From contig CM055877.1 in NCBI GenBank assembly GCA_029582165.1, positions 36,476,749-36,540,748 on the forward strand: a stretch of DNA of 64,000 nucleotides, in the 5' to 3' direction. Below are positions 31,989 through 43,613 of this stretch, piece by piece. Numbering within the stretch: the first letter of the stretch is position 1; every line of letters begins with the position of its first letter. The notes beneath the pieces were generated by a model. It ran no database searches. It worked only from the letters and a program-made list of their open reading frames with translations, and had not been told where the DNA came from. A program made the position numbers and the translations under genes. This stretch comes from Portulaca oleracea (taxonomy: Eukaryota; Streptophyta; Magnoliopsida; Caryophyllales; Portulacaceae).

Positions 31989-32780
31989 TTATTGGGTCCA
32001 GGTCCTCTATCTGAGTAACTGCACGAAGGACCTTATACGGAGTTTTAATGAAAGACAAAATAAGCCGTCAAAAAAGGAAATTATTTTGTTTAGCAAAATC
32101 CGTGATAATTATCTTCAAATCTCTTTATAAATAAATTGATATTGTTGATATATCTTACCGGATCAATATCTTCAATGGAACACAACTCCAAGGAAGGAAA
32201 AGATTGCAAGATCAAGAAAAGGGATATTTCCTTATATTATATATTCTAATTATCTATTCTAATTATGTGTATATAATATGTATATTCTAATTATATATTA
32301 TATATTATATATGGGCATGATTCTTGTAGATATAAAAGGAAAGCAACATTGCAAAAGATATCTCAGAAGATGGAAAGCAAATTAGAAGGCAAAAGAAGGA
32401 AAGAAGAACCAAAGAGGAAAGGAAAGGAAGGCCTTCAACCCCAAGGGTTCTACCAAACTACCATTATAAATATGTAGTCACAAGATGAAGACAAATAGGC
32501 AATTCCACGGAAGTAATCGCAGAACAAGAAATCCGAAGGGATTTCTGAATGTGTAGCTAATGGTTCGGTGGTGAAGAAGCCAGTAAAGGACCTCTTGTGA
32601 AAGGATTGCCAAGGACCTTGGTGAGCATTCGTTGTGTTATAGACACCGGGATTTGTACCAACGTAATCCTGACTCGTCAAAACTCGGCATTTCATTTGGG
32701 CCAAACACCAAGATGGGTCATTGGGCCCACGAGATCAGGAGCGTGGGCCCTACAGAACAACTCAACCCGTCTACGCATAA

Positions 32781-33061
32781 TAAAACCCGCATGGGTTTTA
32801 AATCTCAAAAGCAGCCCAAAAGAAAACAAAGGGGCCCAAATGGCGCCTCCTGCCCAAATGGATATGAAAACCTGCAGGGGTTTTAAACCCAGGAGCAACT
32901 CGTCATTTTGGCCGACCACGTCAGCAATCCGTGTGAGGGAGAATTAAAACTCACCTGGGTTTTATAATATCTGGCGCCAATTGTCTTCCCATGCATATCC
33001 CTTGATCATAGCCTCACGTGGGTTGACTTGCCTTGACTTCCCAAAACCCGCATGGGTTTTG
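32781..33061 (+). repeat. U3 dyads of the solo LTR (four copies)
   Basis: TAAAACCC/GGGTTTTA around GCAT (32781-32800), AAAACC/GGTTTT around a CTGCAG-type centre (32867-32884), a decayed copy TAAAACTC...GGGTTTTA (32945-32964), and CAAAACCC/GGGTTTTG around GCAT (33042-33061). The outermost pair changes from T-A to C-G between copies and keeps complementarity. All lie upstream of the TATA box at 33140. Confidence 0.75.
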
Positions 33062-33808
33062 ATTCTGCATGGATAGGGACATAATTGTAGGGATGTGTCT
33101 CCCTCCATTTCCCTCAAAAAAAACATCCATCCCTTCACCTATAAATACCCCTTCCATTCCACTCTCATTTCATCAACTATTATCATCTCTCCACCTAAAC
33201 TCTCTCAAAATGCTATCACCCATACCCCTCTCTAATTCCCTTATAATCACTCTTGCCATTACCATATCATCCTTATCATACCAACCTTATAGCCATCTTC
33301 ATATAAACCCCTCCATCCAAGCACCAAGACAAGATCAAGTCAAGGGATCATTCTCCAAACAACTTTAAGCAAGGTTTGCTTTTCATTACCATTGTGTTTA
33401 ATTATGTATTTTGCATTTTAATTCTTTCATTTGTACGTTGTTTCTTTGTAAAAGAAAACCTTTTCATTTTATATTGCATTATCAAGAATGTAACTTTGCG
33501 AAATTAATTAAACTTCTCCCCGCTCTTTTTTCATTTCAAAGTTCGATTTTAATAAGAGTTTGTTTTCTAACAGGCGGATTCGAGAGTTCTTATAATTATC
33601 GGATCCGTAACCTTACCCCCGAACTTAGAAATTAGGTTTCGTAGACCGGTTTGTCGATTTCCTTAAATCGATTGGCGACTCTTTAACTCTTTTTTTTGCA
33701 ATCCGTTTAATTATCTACAATATTCGCATTTGCATGAAAATAATTTTAAAAAATGATTTAATACATTCTTCTCACCAATTCAAGCTAAACCCGAGTTAAA
33801 TGGGCCAA

Positions 33809-33921
33809 GAAATTGATAAAACCCCTCCGGGTTTTATCAATTTCCATCCACCTTTCTTTGGGCCGAGGAAACAAGAGGCCCAGTCCAAGCGAAGAATTGT
33901 CAAAACCCCTACGGGTTTTGA
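33809..33921 (+). repeat. U5 dyads of the solo LTR (two copies)
   Basis: GAAATTGATAAAACCC (33809-33824) and its exact complement (33829-33844) surround CTCC, giving a 16-bp stem. TCAAAACCC (33900-33908) and GGGTTTTGA (33913-33921) surround CTAC. They share the AAAACCC core with the U3 copies but extend it differently. Confidence 0.8.
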
Positions 33922-34548
33922 TGAGTTCTGGTGGCCCGCTTGCTCCTTCTTGGACCTAGATCTGGTGTTTGGGCCGGTATCAAATCATTATTAAATTATT
34001 TGATGCAATTTTGAATATTAAAATAAAAAAACAGGTTTGTAAATAAATAAAGTTTCATCACCTCGAAAATGAATTTCAAAAGTTAAAAATATTCTTTAAC
34101 TAACCTTAATCTACTTCCGATCACCTAAGTAGCGCATCACGCAGAAAAAGGCACACCTTTTCCCGAGGTACCTACATGTGTCCACATGTGGTGGTGAGAT
34201 GATATGTACCAGAGCCTCGATGGACTAAGGTTGTGTCAGTGTGTGCTTCAATGTAATCCATCATGTTCTAAATCGCCGCTAGGGGTTTTTCATACGACGA
34301 TCCTTATTTGTAGTTGTCTCAAGGACCTTCGGTCTTAGTCTGTGAATCTATTAGTAAGTGCCTTCGGGTTGTTACTTCTTGTTTTGTTTAGTAAGTGTAA
34401 CTTGTTCTTTGATTGACATAAATATAATGAGGTATTCAAGTTACACTGTGTTTTGATCCTTGGTTTGAAACCAAGGAAGTTTGCCCTAACGTCTTACCTA
34501 GTGTGTATATCTTAATTGTGAAATTCACCCTCCTCGAGGGCCTCAACA

Positions 34549-36911
34549 GTCCCCTTCGGGATGCCAGTTCCGAAATCAATATAGAAATCAATAAAAACCA
34601 GTAAGGAGCATCCAATGGGGATTAGGGCATAGACATTACTTGAATTTGTGTTATACTTCACGTTGAAAATTCACATGAGCTTCTAATTCGGGTACTCGCT
34701 CGATCCTAGATTAAAAATGGCTTAAAATTAATACTTCTATAACTAAAAGATCGTCACTTCCCAACTTATCGTAACATTTCCCAAAGAGTTAGTAATTCAA
34801 GGAGCGCATTAAAGTAGCAATATCATAACCAAGCTAGCTCATCGAAAATCAAGCATAGTACACTCCAAACGTACCATAGAAATACATACTTACATAAAAT
34901 CATGTCAACGATAATTCGAATAAAACTAAACTAGTGTGACCCTAAACATGTATACTTGCATGGTACTATTCACAAAAATTACAAATATGTCATTATAATA
35001 TTTAAAGAGCATGCTAGGTCACAAATCACACCATCTTATTCAAAACCACCCTTTAGGGTTCCTAGCCTATTCCTAGGGTCAAGACTTTATTCAATCTAAC
35101 CTAATAGCATGAAAACTCAATACTAATAACATGAAACCTTATAGTACTAATAATCATGTAATTTTGAAATAATAACATGAGACTTTTAAAAACTAAAATA
35201 TTAAACTTTAATACTAAAATATATGAAACTTCAATACTAAGAAATATGAAACTTTAATAATACTAATAATGTGAACTTTTAATACTAACATGAAACTTTA
35301 TAATAATAATAATAACACGAAACTTTATAATAATAACGTGAAACTAATAACATGAAATATGATAATAATAACATGAACTTTAATACTAATAACATGAAAC
35401 TCATGACATGAACTTTATAATAACAATGTGAAACTTTAAAATAAAACCATGAAACTAATAATAATAATAACATCAAACTTTATGAATAATATGGAAACCT
35501 AAAAAAGTTATGGGAGTTTAATAATAATGAAATAACTCAATAATAATACAAAACTTAATAATACTTGGAACTTGATAATAATAATGTGAAACTTAATAAT
35601 AACTTAGAACTCAATAATAATAATATGAAACTTTAAAAACCTAATAACAAATAACAATAGTATGAAACTTAATAATAATATTACGAAACTTAATAACCTA
35701 TGAAAACTTAATAATAATATACGAACTTAATAATAATACGAAACTTTATATTTACTTTTAATATGAACTTATTAGTAGTAATAATATGAAAACTTAATAA
35801 ACACATGAAATATCAAAGACATTTAGCACTTTCAGCATCACTTAAACATTTAAACCCTAATAATTCACAAGAAAACTCTAGTTCAACCTTACTTCAACCC
35901 TAAGCAAGAACAAAACTCTAGGGTTCAAGCATGCATAAAACCTAATCTAAGGTGCCCAAGCGACCCACCATTTCACTACCATTTTTCACCATCATTTCAC
36001 CACTACACACACACATTTTAACCCACAACCCACGCCCTTCGAACCCCTGACCCAACCAACCCAGAAGCCATGCATACGTATACATTTAGCACAAAAACAA
36101 CACCAACATATGCATGCTTGAACTCTACGGTCGGTTGATGTTCGACGATGTCGTCGATGGCGGCAAAAGAAGGGTCGGCAATAGCAGCAACAAAACAAGA
36201 GAGAAGGTTTGGGGGTCTCGTCGGAGTTCAGTGGCCGTCAGTCGAAGTGCGGTGGTCTCCGATCGATGGGGGTCGAAAACGATGGTGGGTGGTGGCACAG
36301 TGAGTGAGAAGAGCGAAGATGGTGTGGTGGTTGGAGCTTGAACGAGCAGCAGTAGCAATGGAAATGAAGAAGAAAAGGGAGGAAGAAGAGGGAGAAGGGA
36401 GGAAGTGTGCGTTGGCTGGTAAACACGAGAAGAAGAAAGAAAGAGAAGAGGGAGGGTGTTTGTCTGTGAAATGCGAAGAGAAAAAGAAAGGCGGGAGAGT
36501 GATATATAGAGGTGATGTTTGAGGAAGAGGCAAGGGTCAGGTTCCATGCAGCCATGCAATAACCACAGGGTAAAAGAGGGAGAGAAGAAAGAGGGGGGAA
36601 ACGTGCAAATGGGGGGAAAATTAGCTTATTTGAATTATCCAAATGGGAGGGAAAATAGGGTAGATTAGGGGAATAACTATTGTAAATTAGGGGGGAAATT
36701 TAGGTGGGGAGTTTGAAAAATAAAATTAGATTTATTTTAACTTTTTCTCCTAAAAACAACACTTTTTCTAAAACGGATCCTACAAACTGATCCTAATAAA
36801 ATTAACCGATAACCGAAAATTCCTTAACTGTTATTTTTCAATTACTAAAAATTTCAAGTAACCCACTCGCGGTCCTAAAACGCACGTCAGGTAATTTAAC
36901 GGTAAAAATTC
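34549..36911 (-). other. AT-rich minisatellite and LTR-like promoter region, no gene
   Basis: About 35095-35815 is a degenerate array of AATAATAACATGAAACTTT-like units. From about 36000 to 36560 the minus strand looks like an LTR promoter and leader: TATA box (plus TATATA, 36503-36508), then a long CT-rich stretch and a GC-rich part. The pol remnant on the same strand ends at 36912, so this may be the 3' LTR of that or a related chromovirus-like element. Open frames at 36114-36642 on both strands are compositional. Confidence 0.4.
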
Positions 36912-39560
36912 CAAAGTTTGGATCGTCCTTTTCGTCCGCCCATTTGTTGCTGGGTGAAAAGTGGTACTGAAGTTGAGCTTGGTACCAAAAGCCTCTTATA
37001 ACTTCTTCCAGAATCATGCCTGAAATCTCGTGTCCCTGTCCGAAACTATTGAACTAGGGACTCCATGCAATCGTACTATCTCATTTACATAGGCATGAGC
37101 TAACTTATCCAACGTCCAAGTGTTAGCCATGGCGGGAAAATGCACAGACTTGGTTAGTCGATCCACAATCGCCTAAATGGCATTATTCTTTCTCCTGGTC
37201 GTAGGAAGACCAATTACAAAGTCAATGGCGATCGAATCCCACTTCCATTCTGGAATCTCTAGTGGATATAATAATCCTGTAGGCCTTTGGTGTTCAGCTT
37301 TAACTCGTTGGCTAGTTAGACACTTAGACATATATTCAGCCACTTCTTGTCTCATGTTGCTACACCAAAATGTTTGTGTGAGGTCCTTATAAAGCTTATT
37401 TCCACTTGGATGCACTGAGTACGGGGTGTTGTGTCCCTCGTCTATGATTCTTCTCTTCAAAGCTTCCATATTGAGTACACAAATTCTATTGTGAAACCTT
37501 AGCGTTCCGTCTTCATGTATTACAAACCCCGGTGCCATTCCTTGAGTCACTTCTTCCCTTATTTTCAGTAGTTGCAGGTCCAACTCTTGAGAGTTCTTAA
37601 TCTCCTCCAAAAGAGTTGGTTGAATCTCCATGGCATTCAGCACTGCACCCTTCCCTGGAATCACTATATTGAGTTTTAGCTTTCTGAACTCATCACACAA
37701 CTGTTGGGGTAGGGTTATTAAATGATTCGTTATGGAATAAGGTATTCGACTCAGAGCATCTGCTACCACATTAGCCATTCATGGGTAGTGCTCAAAATGG
37801 ACATCATAGTCCTTCAGGAACTCCAGCCATCTAATCTGGCGAAGGTTTAACTCCTTTTGGTAAAAAGGTACTTCAAGCTTTGGTGTTCAGTAAAAACTTA
37901 ACAATGCACACCATAAAGGTAATGCCTCCATATTTTGAGAGCAAAGACCATTGTAGATAGTTCCAAGTCGTGAATAGGGTAGTTGTTCTCATGAACCTTC
38001 AACTGTCTCGAAGCATATGCAATTACCTTCCCATTCTGCATCAGAACACACCCTAAACCACTATGTGAAGAATCACTATAAATCACGAAACCCTCGCTTC
38101 CTTGAGGCGAGGTAAGAATAGATGTTGTGGTGAGTCTCTGCTTCAATTCTTGGAAAGCCTTTTCACACTTGTCTGACCATGCAAACTTCACTGACTTCCT
38201 AGTCAGGTTGGTAAAAGGCGTTACGATCTTGGAAAATTCTTGAACAAACTTTCGATAGTACCTAGCCAATCCTAAGAAAGTCCTTATTTCCATTGCATTC
38301 TTTGGGGTAGGGCAGTTGCTAACAAATTCCACCTTTTGAGGAACCACAACTACTCCATCTTTGGACACAATATGTCCTAGGAAAACTACTTATTCTAGCA
38401 AAAATTCACACTTTGGAAACTTGCCATATAACTCATTGGTTTGCAAGGTGTCCAACACCCTTCTCAAGTGTTGTGCATGGTCCTTCCACGTCTTCGAATA
38501 GATCAAGATGTCATCAATGAACACTACCACGAACTTCTCTAAGTAGAGTTTGAATACCCGATTCATCAAATCCATAAAAGCGGCAAGGGCGGTAGTAAGG
38601 CCAAAAGGCATAACCATAAACTCGTAATGGCTATAATGGGTGCGAAAAGCGGCCTTGGAGATATCCTCTTCTCGGATTCTCAACTGGTGGTACCTTGACC
38701 TCAAGTCAATCTTGCTAAAAGTTGTTGCTCCCCTCAGCTGGTCAAAAAGGTCATCGATTCGTGGTGAAGGGTAACGATTCTTAACCGTAATCTTGTTCAA
38801 CTCCCAGTAATCAATACACAGCCTCAGACTGTCGTCCTTCTTCTTCACAAAGAGAATCAACATGCCACATGGAGAGGTGCTCGGTCGGATGTATCCTTTC
38901 ACCAACAACTCGTCTAGCTGAGCTTTAATCTCCTTGAGTTCAGCAAGTGTCATTCGATAGGGCACCTTCGATATGGGAGCAGCTCCAGGCTCCAAGTCGA
39001 TGCAAAAATCCACTTCTCGTGGTGGAGGCATCCCGGGAAGTTCCTCGGGAAACACGTCTAGGTACTCTTGCACCACAGGAATGGTCTCGAGTGTTGTATC
39101 TTCTGCCTTAGTGTTCACGACACTACATAGGAATCCTTCACAACCCTGTCCCATCAATCTCTGGGCCTTTAGGGTGGAAATAATTCTCACCCCTCGAAGA
39201 TCCCGATTGTTGTAATGGACCACTTTGCTCCCGCCAGAAGCAACTAAAGTCACCTTCTGCTTGTAGCAATCGATCTGAGCCTTGTACTTGGCCAACCAAT
39301 TCATTCCCAAAATAACATCGAACTCCATCAGGTTGAATTTGAACAAATCAGCGTCAAACTCCTGACTGCCTATAACCACAAGGCATTTCCTGTATAACTT
39401 TCCACACTGGACCGATTCTCCCATCGGTAGAGCTACCGACATAGGGGTGCTATCTGTTGAACATACTAACTTAGCCTTTCCACTATTCCTGAAGAAATAA
39501 AAGAATGACTCGCACCATAATTGAATAATACATAAACATTAACATGGACTGAACCAGGCA
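36912..39560 (-). pseudogene. Ty3/gypsy pol remnant (protease, RT, RNase H, partial integrase)
   Basis: Read on the minus strand from about 39545 down. A protease start has NYGAS where the catalytic motif should be D[ST]GA, so the active-site Asp is lost; it is followed by a frameshift. The 350-codon frame 39442-38390 has [10 protein letters not shown] and a reverse transcriptase with FIDD at residues 308-311. After a stop, 38368-37898 holds the RT connection and RNase H (YSDSS, DLEL). A frameshift follows, then 37778-37173 has the integrase zinc region (second Cys of the CxxC changed to Ser) and a core start (IDFVIGLP). Further stops occur until about 36912, where homology ends after TIQTL. 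No gag or chromodomain is seen. The lineage is chromovirus-like, possibly Tekay. Confidence 0.85.
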
Positions 39561-40281
39561 ATCATCAAAACAACAAAAGTATGACATTCACGTAATCACA
39601 AGATTTCTTCAAAAGCACAAACACAAGATTTTCCTTTTCCATAGCCTTATCACACAATAAAGATATTTCCAAAACCCCTTTCTTCACCTCATAATCATAC
39701 CATTTCTCACCATTAAATCCTCGATCGGCATATCCATAGAATATAAACATGGCCATAGACTTTCAAAACAAAAACCAACAACATTATATTCACATTCATT
39801 CACTCATGGCTTAACTAGAAGAGTTCTAGATCATATATACAATTGTTTTCTTGCAGAAACTCACCAAAACCATCATAATAAAAACAACAAGGAAAGAAAA
39901 GAGAACCTCAAGTTTATGTGAAGTCCAAGGCAATCTATCAGCCTACTACAACATGTCAATACACCCTCTGATTCCTTTGGCTCTCGTAATCTATCTATGG
40001 GGTCTCCTTCAGGACCCTCCTTAGGATCCTTCTCCGAATCTACTTCTGGTTCGAGGCCCTCCTTGGGCTCTATTTCAAACCCTCCTCGGAGTTTCAAATC
40101 TTTCTGAGAAGTCGAGATCGTCGTTCCTAGCAAGGGCGGCGATATGACATCTACCATATGTCCAAAAACAAATAAGCATGCACTTGCAACCCAAAAAGAA
40201 ACAAAGAAACAAGCATCAACCATCTAATCCTGATTTAGAATAAACATCGGTAAGTACAAACACACACCCACACACCCACGT

Positions 40282-40282
<1 letters not shown>
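39561..40282. other. Unassigned stretch upstream of the gypsy pol
   Basis: This is where gag of the minus-strand element should lie, but no gag domain or CCHC motif is visible. The frame 39873-40223 (minus) has an acidic Glu/Pro/Lys-rich second half and no recognised domain; I do not call it a gene. Confidence 0.3.
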
Positions 40283-40372
<90 letters not shown>

Positions 40373-40392
40373 CATACATACATATACATATA

Positions 40393-40432
<40 letters not shown>

Positions 40433-40447
40433 CATACATATATATAC

Positions 40448-40512
<65 letters not shown>
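40283..40512. repeat. Compound microsatellite (CA)37 then TA/TACA
   Basis: CA repeats run from 40283 to 40356 without interruption, then TA and TACA repeats to 40512. Repeat continues as (TA)n at 41051-41103 beyond the inserted MITE. Open frames in it are artefacts. Confidence 0.95.
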
Positions 40513-41047
40513 GGGAAATTGGATTCTAATAATCCCTACTATTGCAAATTGGATGACAATAATCCCTACTTTCAATTTGTATTCTGGTGATCCAAAAAAA
40601 AAAAATTGTATTGTAGTGGTACCAAATCCATCACCACATTATTTTTATTTTTTCCATGCCTACTCCATATTGTTTTTGTTTTTTTGGTTCCTACCCCTAG
40701 ATAGGTAACGAAGTGTAGTTACTAAAACATTTTTTAAATTATTTTTTTGAGATTCCGAGCAATTATTATGATTTTTTAAAAGGAATAAAATTGAAAAGAT
40801 CATAAAAAATTGAACAAAAATTGAAAAAAGTTGGGAGAAATGTTGTAAATTCATTAAAAATCGTGGTAAAGTGTTGTACAAAGTTTTGAATCAAATACAA
40901 CACAAAATCTATGATATTTAGGGTATACTCTCGATTTTGTCCCACTACAATACAATTTTATTTTTTTTTGGACCACCAGAATACAAATTGAAAGTAGGGA
41001 TTATTGCCATCCAATTTGCAATAGTAGAGATTACTAGAATCCAATTT

Positions 41048-41050
<3 letters not shown>
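40513..41050. mobile_element. Long-TIR MITE inserted in the TA microsatellite
   Basis: The 538-bp element has inverted repeats of about 110 bp that start GGGAAATTGGATTCTA and include CAAATTGGATG, ATTCTGGTG and AATTGTATTGTAGTGG. Both flanks are TA repeat, so the TSD cannot be sized. It encodes nothing. The superfamily is unclear; Mutator-like is possible from the long TIRs. Confidence 0.8.
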
Positions 41051-41103
<53 letters not shown>

Positions 41104-41107
<4 letters not shown>

Positions 41108-43613
41108 AAGATTTGAGTATATTCCAAAACAGGGGGGACCCCAAAGCGAGTACAGCCTATATGCTCAGATAATCTATACAGTTTATGTATTTCTTTGTTT
41201 TGCTAGCTAAGTATAAGCTCCTATCCCTCAGCTTTTTCTTGACTGCTTTGATTGCCCAATCTGATCCCAGCAACTGGTTTATGAAAACCTTTTTATTTCT
41301 GAGCTGCCAAACATGGTAAACGTAGCTGTTGAAACCTGCCACGATTAAATCCTTTTTCCATCCGGGGGCTTTCAAGTCTCTGATCCTCATGCACCAGTGC
41401 ATCCAGTTTGTTGCTTCTGGGGTTTTCAGCCAGCTTTGAATGCCTTTCCTGATTACTGAAGTGTATTGACAATCGAACAGGAGATGCTCAATGGTCTCTG
41501 CTTCTCCCTGACAAAGAGCACATTCAGCTGGGATGTGTGGTTGGTGTTTGTGAAGTCTGTGTCGAACCTGCAATTTTCCTTTGAGCGCTAACCAAGTACA
41601 GACAGAGTGACGAGGTGTGCTCAGCCTGTTCTAGGTGATCCTTGCCCATTCCCATCTCTTGTCAGTACCTAGAAGACGATTATAGCCTTCTTTGATCCTG
41701 TATTGGGTTATATTACTGAGGAGAGCTTTCATTTCATCCTTTGTTCGGCACAATTTTTTGAAGTACCAGCAAGCATCCTCCCTTGGCCGATACTCCCACC
41801 AATCGCTCCCCTTAATGTATCTCTCATGGATCCATTTTATCCAAAGGGATTCCTTCTTCTCAGCAATGGCCATTACTTGTTTAAAAATTAGAGCTTTGTT
41901 CCATTGCAAAAGATTTTTGATGCCCAGACCCCCCTGGCTCTTGCTCTTGCAAACCTCATTCCAGTTGATCAGAGGTGTTTTATAATGCTCTTTTACGCCC
42001 CAGAGGAAATTTCTACAAAGTTTTATGACTTGATCGATGACAGCAGTTGGGATGATCAAAATCGACGCCCAAAAAGTGTATAAACCCATAAGGACGGAAC
42101 TGATGAGGACCACTCTTCCTGCATAGGAAGTGTTTGCTGTTGCCCAACATCTAATCTTTGTTGTGATTTTGTCTACCAGCCTTTGGCAGTCAAGCTTACT
42201 CAATTTACTATCCACAATCGACATTCCAAGGTAGGTAAAAGGGAGCTTACCCTCTGTGTAGCCGGTTATCTGCAGAAGGTGTTCCTTCGCCGAGCTAGAA
42301 ACCCCACTGATCATCATAGTCGTTTTTGAAGCATTAGCAGCCAAAGGAGAAACTTGTTGGAAATGCTTGAGGGTGCGGTTGACTAGCTGAATAGTGTGGC
42401 CGTCTGCAGCTGTAAACAACATGAGGTCATCCGCAAAAACCAAGTGAGTCAAGCCCATACTCTTGCAACGCGGGAAGAATTTGAATTTCGGGTCTTTAGC
42501 TGTGTAGGCCATGCTACGGGACAGGTATTCCATAACCAAGACAAAGATGAGAGGAGAGATTGGGTCTCCTTGTCGTAGTCCCTTACCCTCTTTGAAGTAT
42601 CCAAAAGTGCCACCATTTATTTGAATGGTATAAGTAGTTGTAGTAATGCTTCTCATAATCCATGAAAGAAATTGGGGCGGGAATTTTAGAGATGTGAGAA
42701 TCTCATGGATGAAACCCCAATTTACACTATCGAAAGCTTTTTGAAGGTCTATCTTGAATATACATCTTGTCTGCGTGGCTTTCCTGTTGAAACCTCTTGC
42801 AAATTCCTGGCACATAAGGACATTGTGAAGATGCTCCCTACCCGGAACAAAAGCTGCATATGCCTCATTGATGATAGTGGGAAATATCTGTTTGATTCTA
42901 CCCGCCAAGAGCTTGGAAATCGCTTTGTAGAAAACTGAACAGCAAGCTATTGGACGGAAGTCCGTTACCTGTCTAGGAGGTTCCTTCTTTGGGATCAGCG
43001 TTAAGACAGTTGCATTGAAAGTTGCTGCCATGTTTCCTGAGTTGAGAAATTCTCGAACAGCATCAATTACCAGTTGCCCTATCTGGTTCCATGCTGCTTT
43101 ATAGAACCATTCTTGAACGTCGGCAGACCGGAGATTTTGTGTTAGGAATTGAGAAAAAGGCTTCTTTTATCTCTTTATCCGTGAAGGCCTTGCACATCTC
43201 AATTTGCTGCTCAACTATGAGGGTGTTACCCATATGTATAACATCTGAATTAATTTTCTGACTGTCATTTGGAGCTGTGCCGAGAAGCCCCTCATAGTGC
43301 TCCGCCAAGCAATTTCCAACATTTTCCAGCCCTTGAATTTCATTTCCTGCCTGATCTTGGATTTGGAAAACAGTATTCGTGATCTTTCGCTTTTTCATTT
43401 TAGTAAAGAAAATTTTCGAGCAAGAATCCCCATAGACTGCCATCTCAAGTTTACTCTGTTGTCCAATGATAGCCATTGCAGACTTTAAAATATTAGTGTA
43501 AGTCTCTTTTTGCTTCTTCTCCTGCTCCATTAGAGTATTGTCTGTTCGGTTTAAGGCTAGCTGATGCTGAATGTCTTCCAATTCCTTTCTAGCTCTGTAA
43601 TACACCACTCTAA
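41104..43613 (-). pseudogene. 5'-truncated L1-type LINE ORF2 remnant
   Basis: On the minus strand, 43608-43099 is the region between endonuclease and RT. A small frameshift lies near 43130. The 466-codon frame 43031-41631 is a non-LTR reverse transcriptase with GLRQGDPISP (151-160) and FADD (199-202). One in-frame TAG at 41631 separates it from 41573-41157, which carries the zinc-binding C-terminal domain (CALCQGEAETIEHLLFDC) of plant L1 elements. The endonuclease and ORF1 are missing, consistent with 5' truncation during target-primed reverse transcription. The 3' side runs into a (TA)n tract at 41051-41103, which may be the LINE tail or older repeat. Confidence 0.9.

Larger units (their letters stand above)
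32638..34176 (+). mobile_element. Solo Tat/Ogre-like LTR with perfect 5-bp TSD
   Basis: The 1539-bp LTR starts TATAGACACCGGG and ends CCTACA. It is flanked by TGTGT at 32633-32637 and 34177-34181. The uninterrupted site exists in the sister LTR near 31229, which proves insertion. TATA box TATAAATA is at 33140-33147, and U5 has the family motif AACTTCTCCCCGCTC. There is no internal sequence, so the element was lost by LTR-LTR recombination. The LTR carries six AAAACCC/GGGTTTT dyads. Confidence 0.9.
30552..34548 (+). mobile_element. Copia-type mini-element (no coding capacity) hosting a solo LTR
   Basis: LTRs of about 1036 bp (30552-31587) and 1015 bp (31990-34548 after removing the insertion) begin T(G/A)TTGGGTC and end CCTCAACA. 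They flank only 402 bp. The interior has an initiator-tRNA-Met-type primer site and a purine tract but no gag or pol. Flanks are GTCTT and GTCCC, a possible TSD altered by C-to-T changes. It resembles TRIM/small LARD elements that depend on a relative's proteins. The right LTR was later hit by a Tat-type element, now a solo LTR. The open frame at 30610-31095 lies in the LTR and is not a gene. Confidence 0.8.
31990..34548 (+). repeat. Copia mini-element right LTR, interrupted
   Basis: This LTR matches 30552-31587 but is split at 32637 by a 1539-bp solo LTR and its duplicated 5 bp. TATA box TATAAATA is at 32126-32133. The two halves join exactly when the insertion is removed. Confidence 0.8.

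Noticed and set aside
36114..36642. Several overlapping long frames on both strands, one Leu/Ser/Pro-rich resembling a membrane protein
   Set aside because: Compositional: a purine-rich strand and its CT-rich complement in an LTR leader; no conserved motif.
40216..40575. Cys/Val and Tyr/Ile repeat proteins
   Set aside because: Translation of CA and TA microsatellites.
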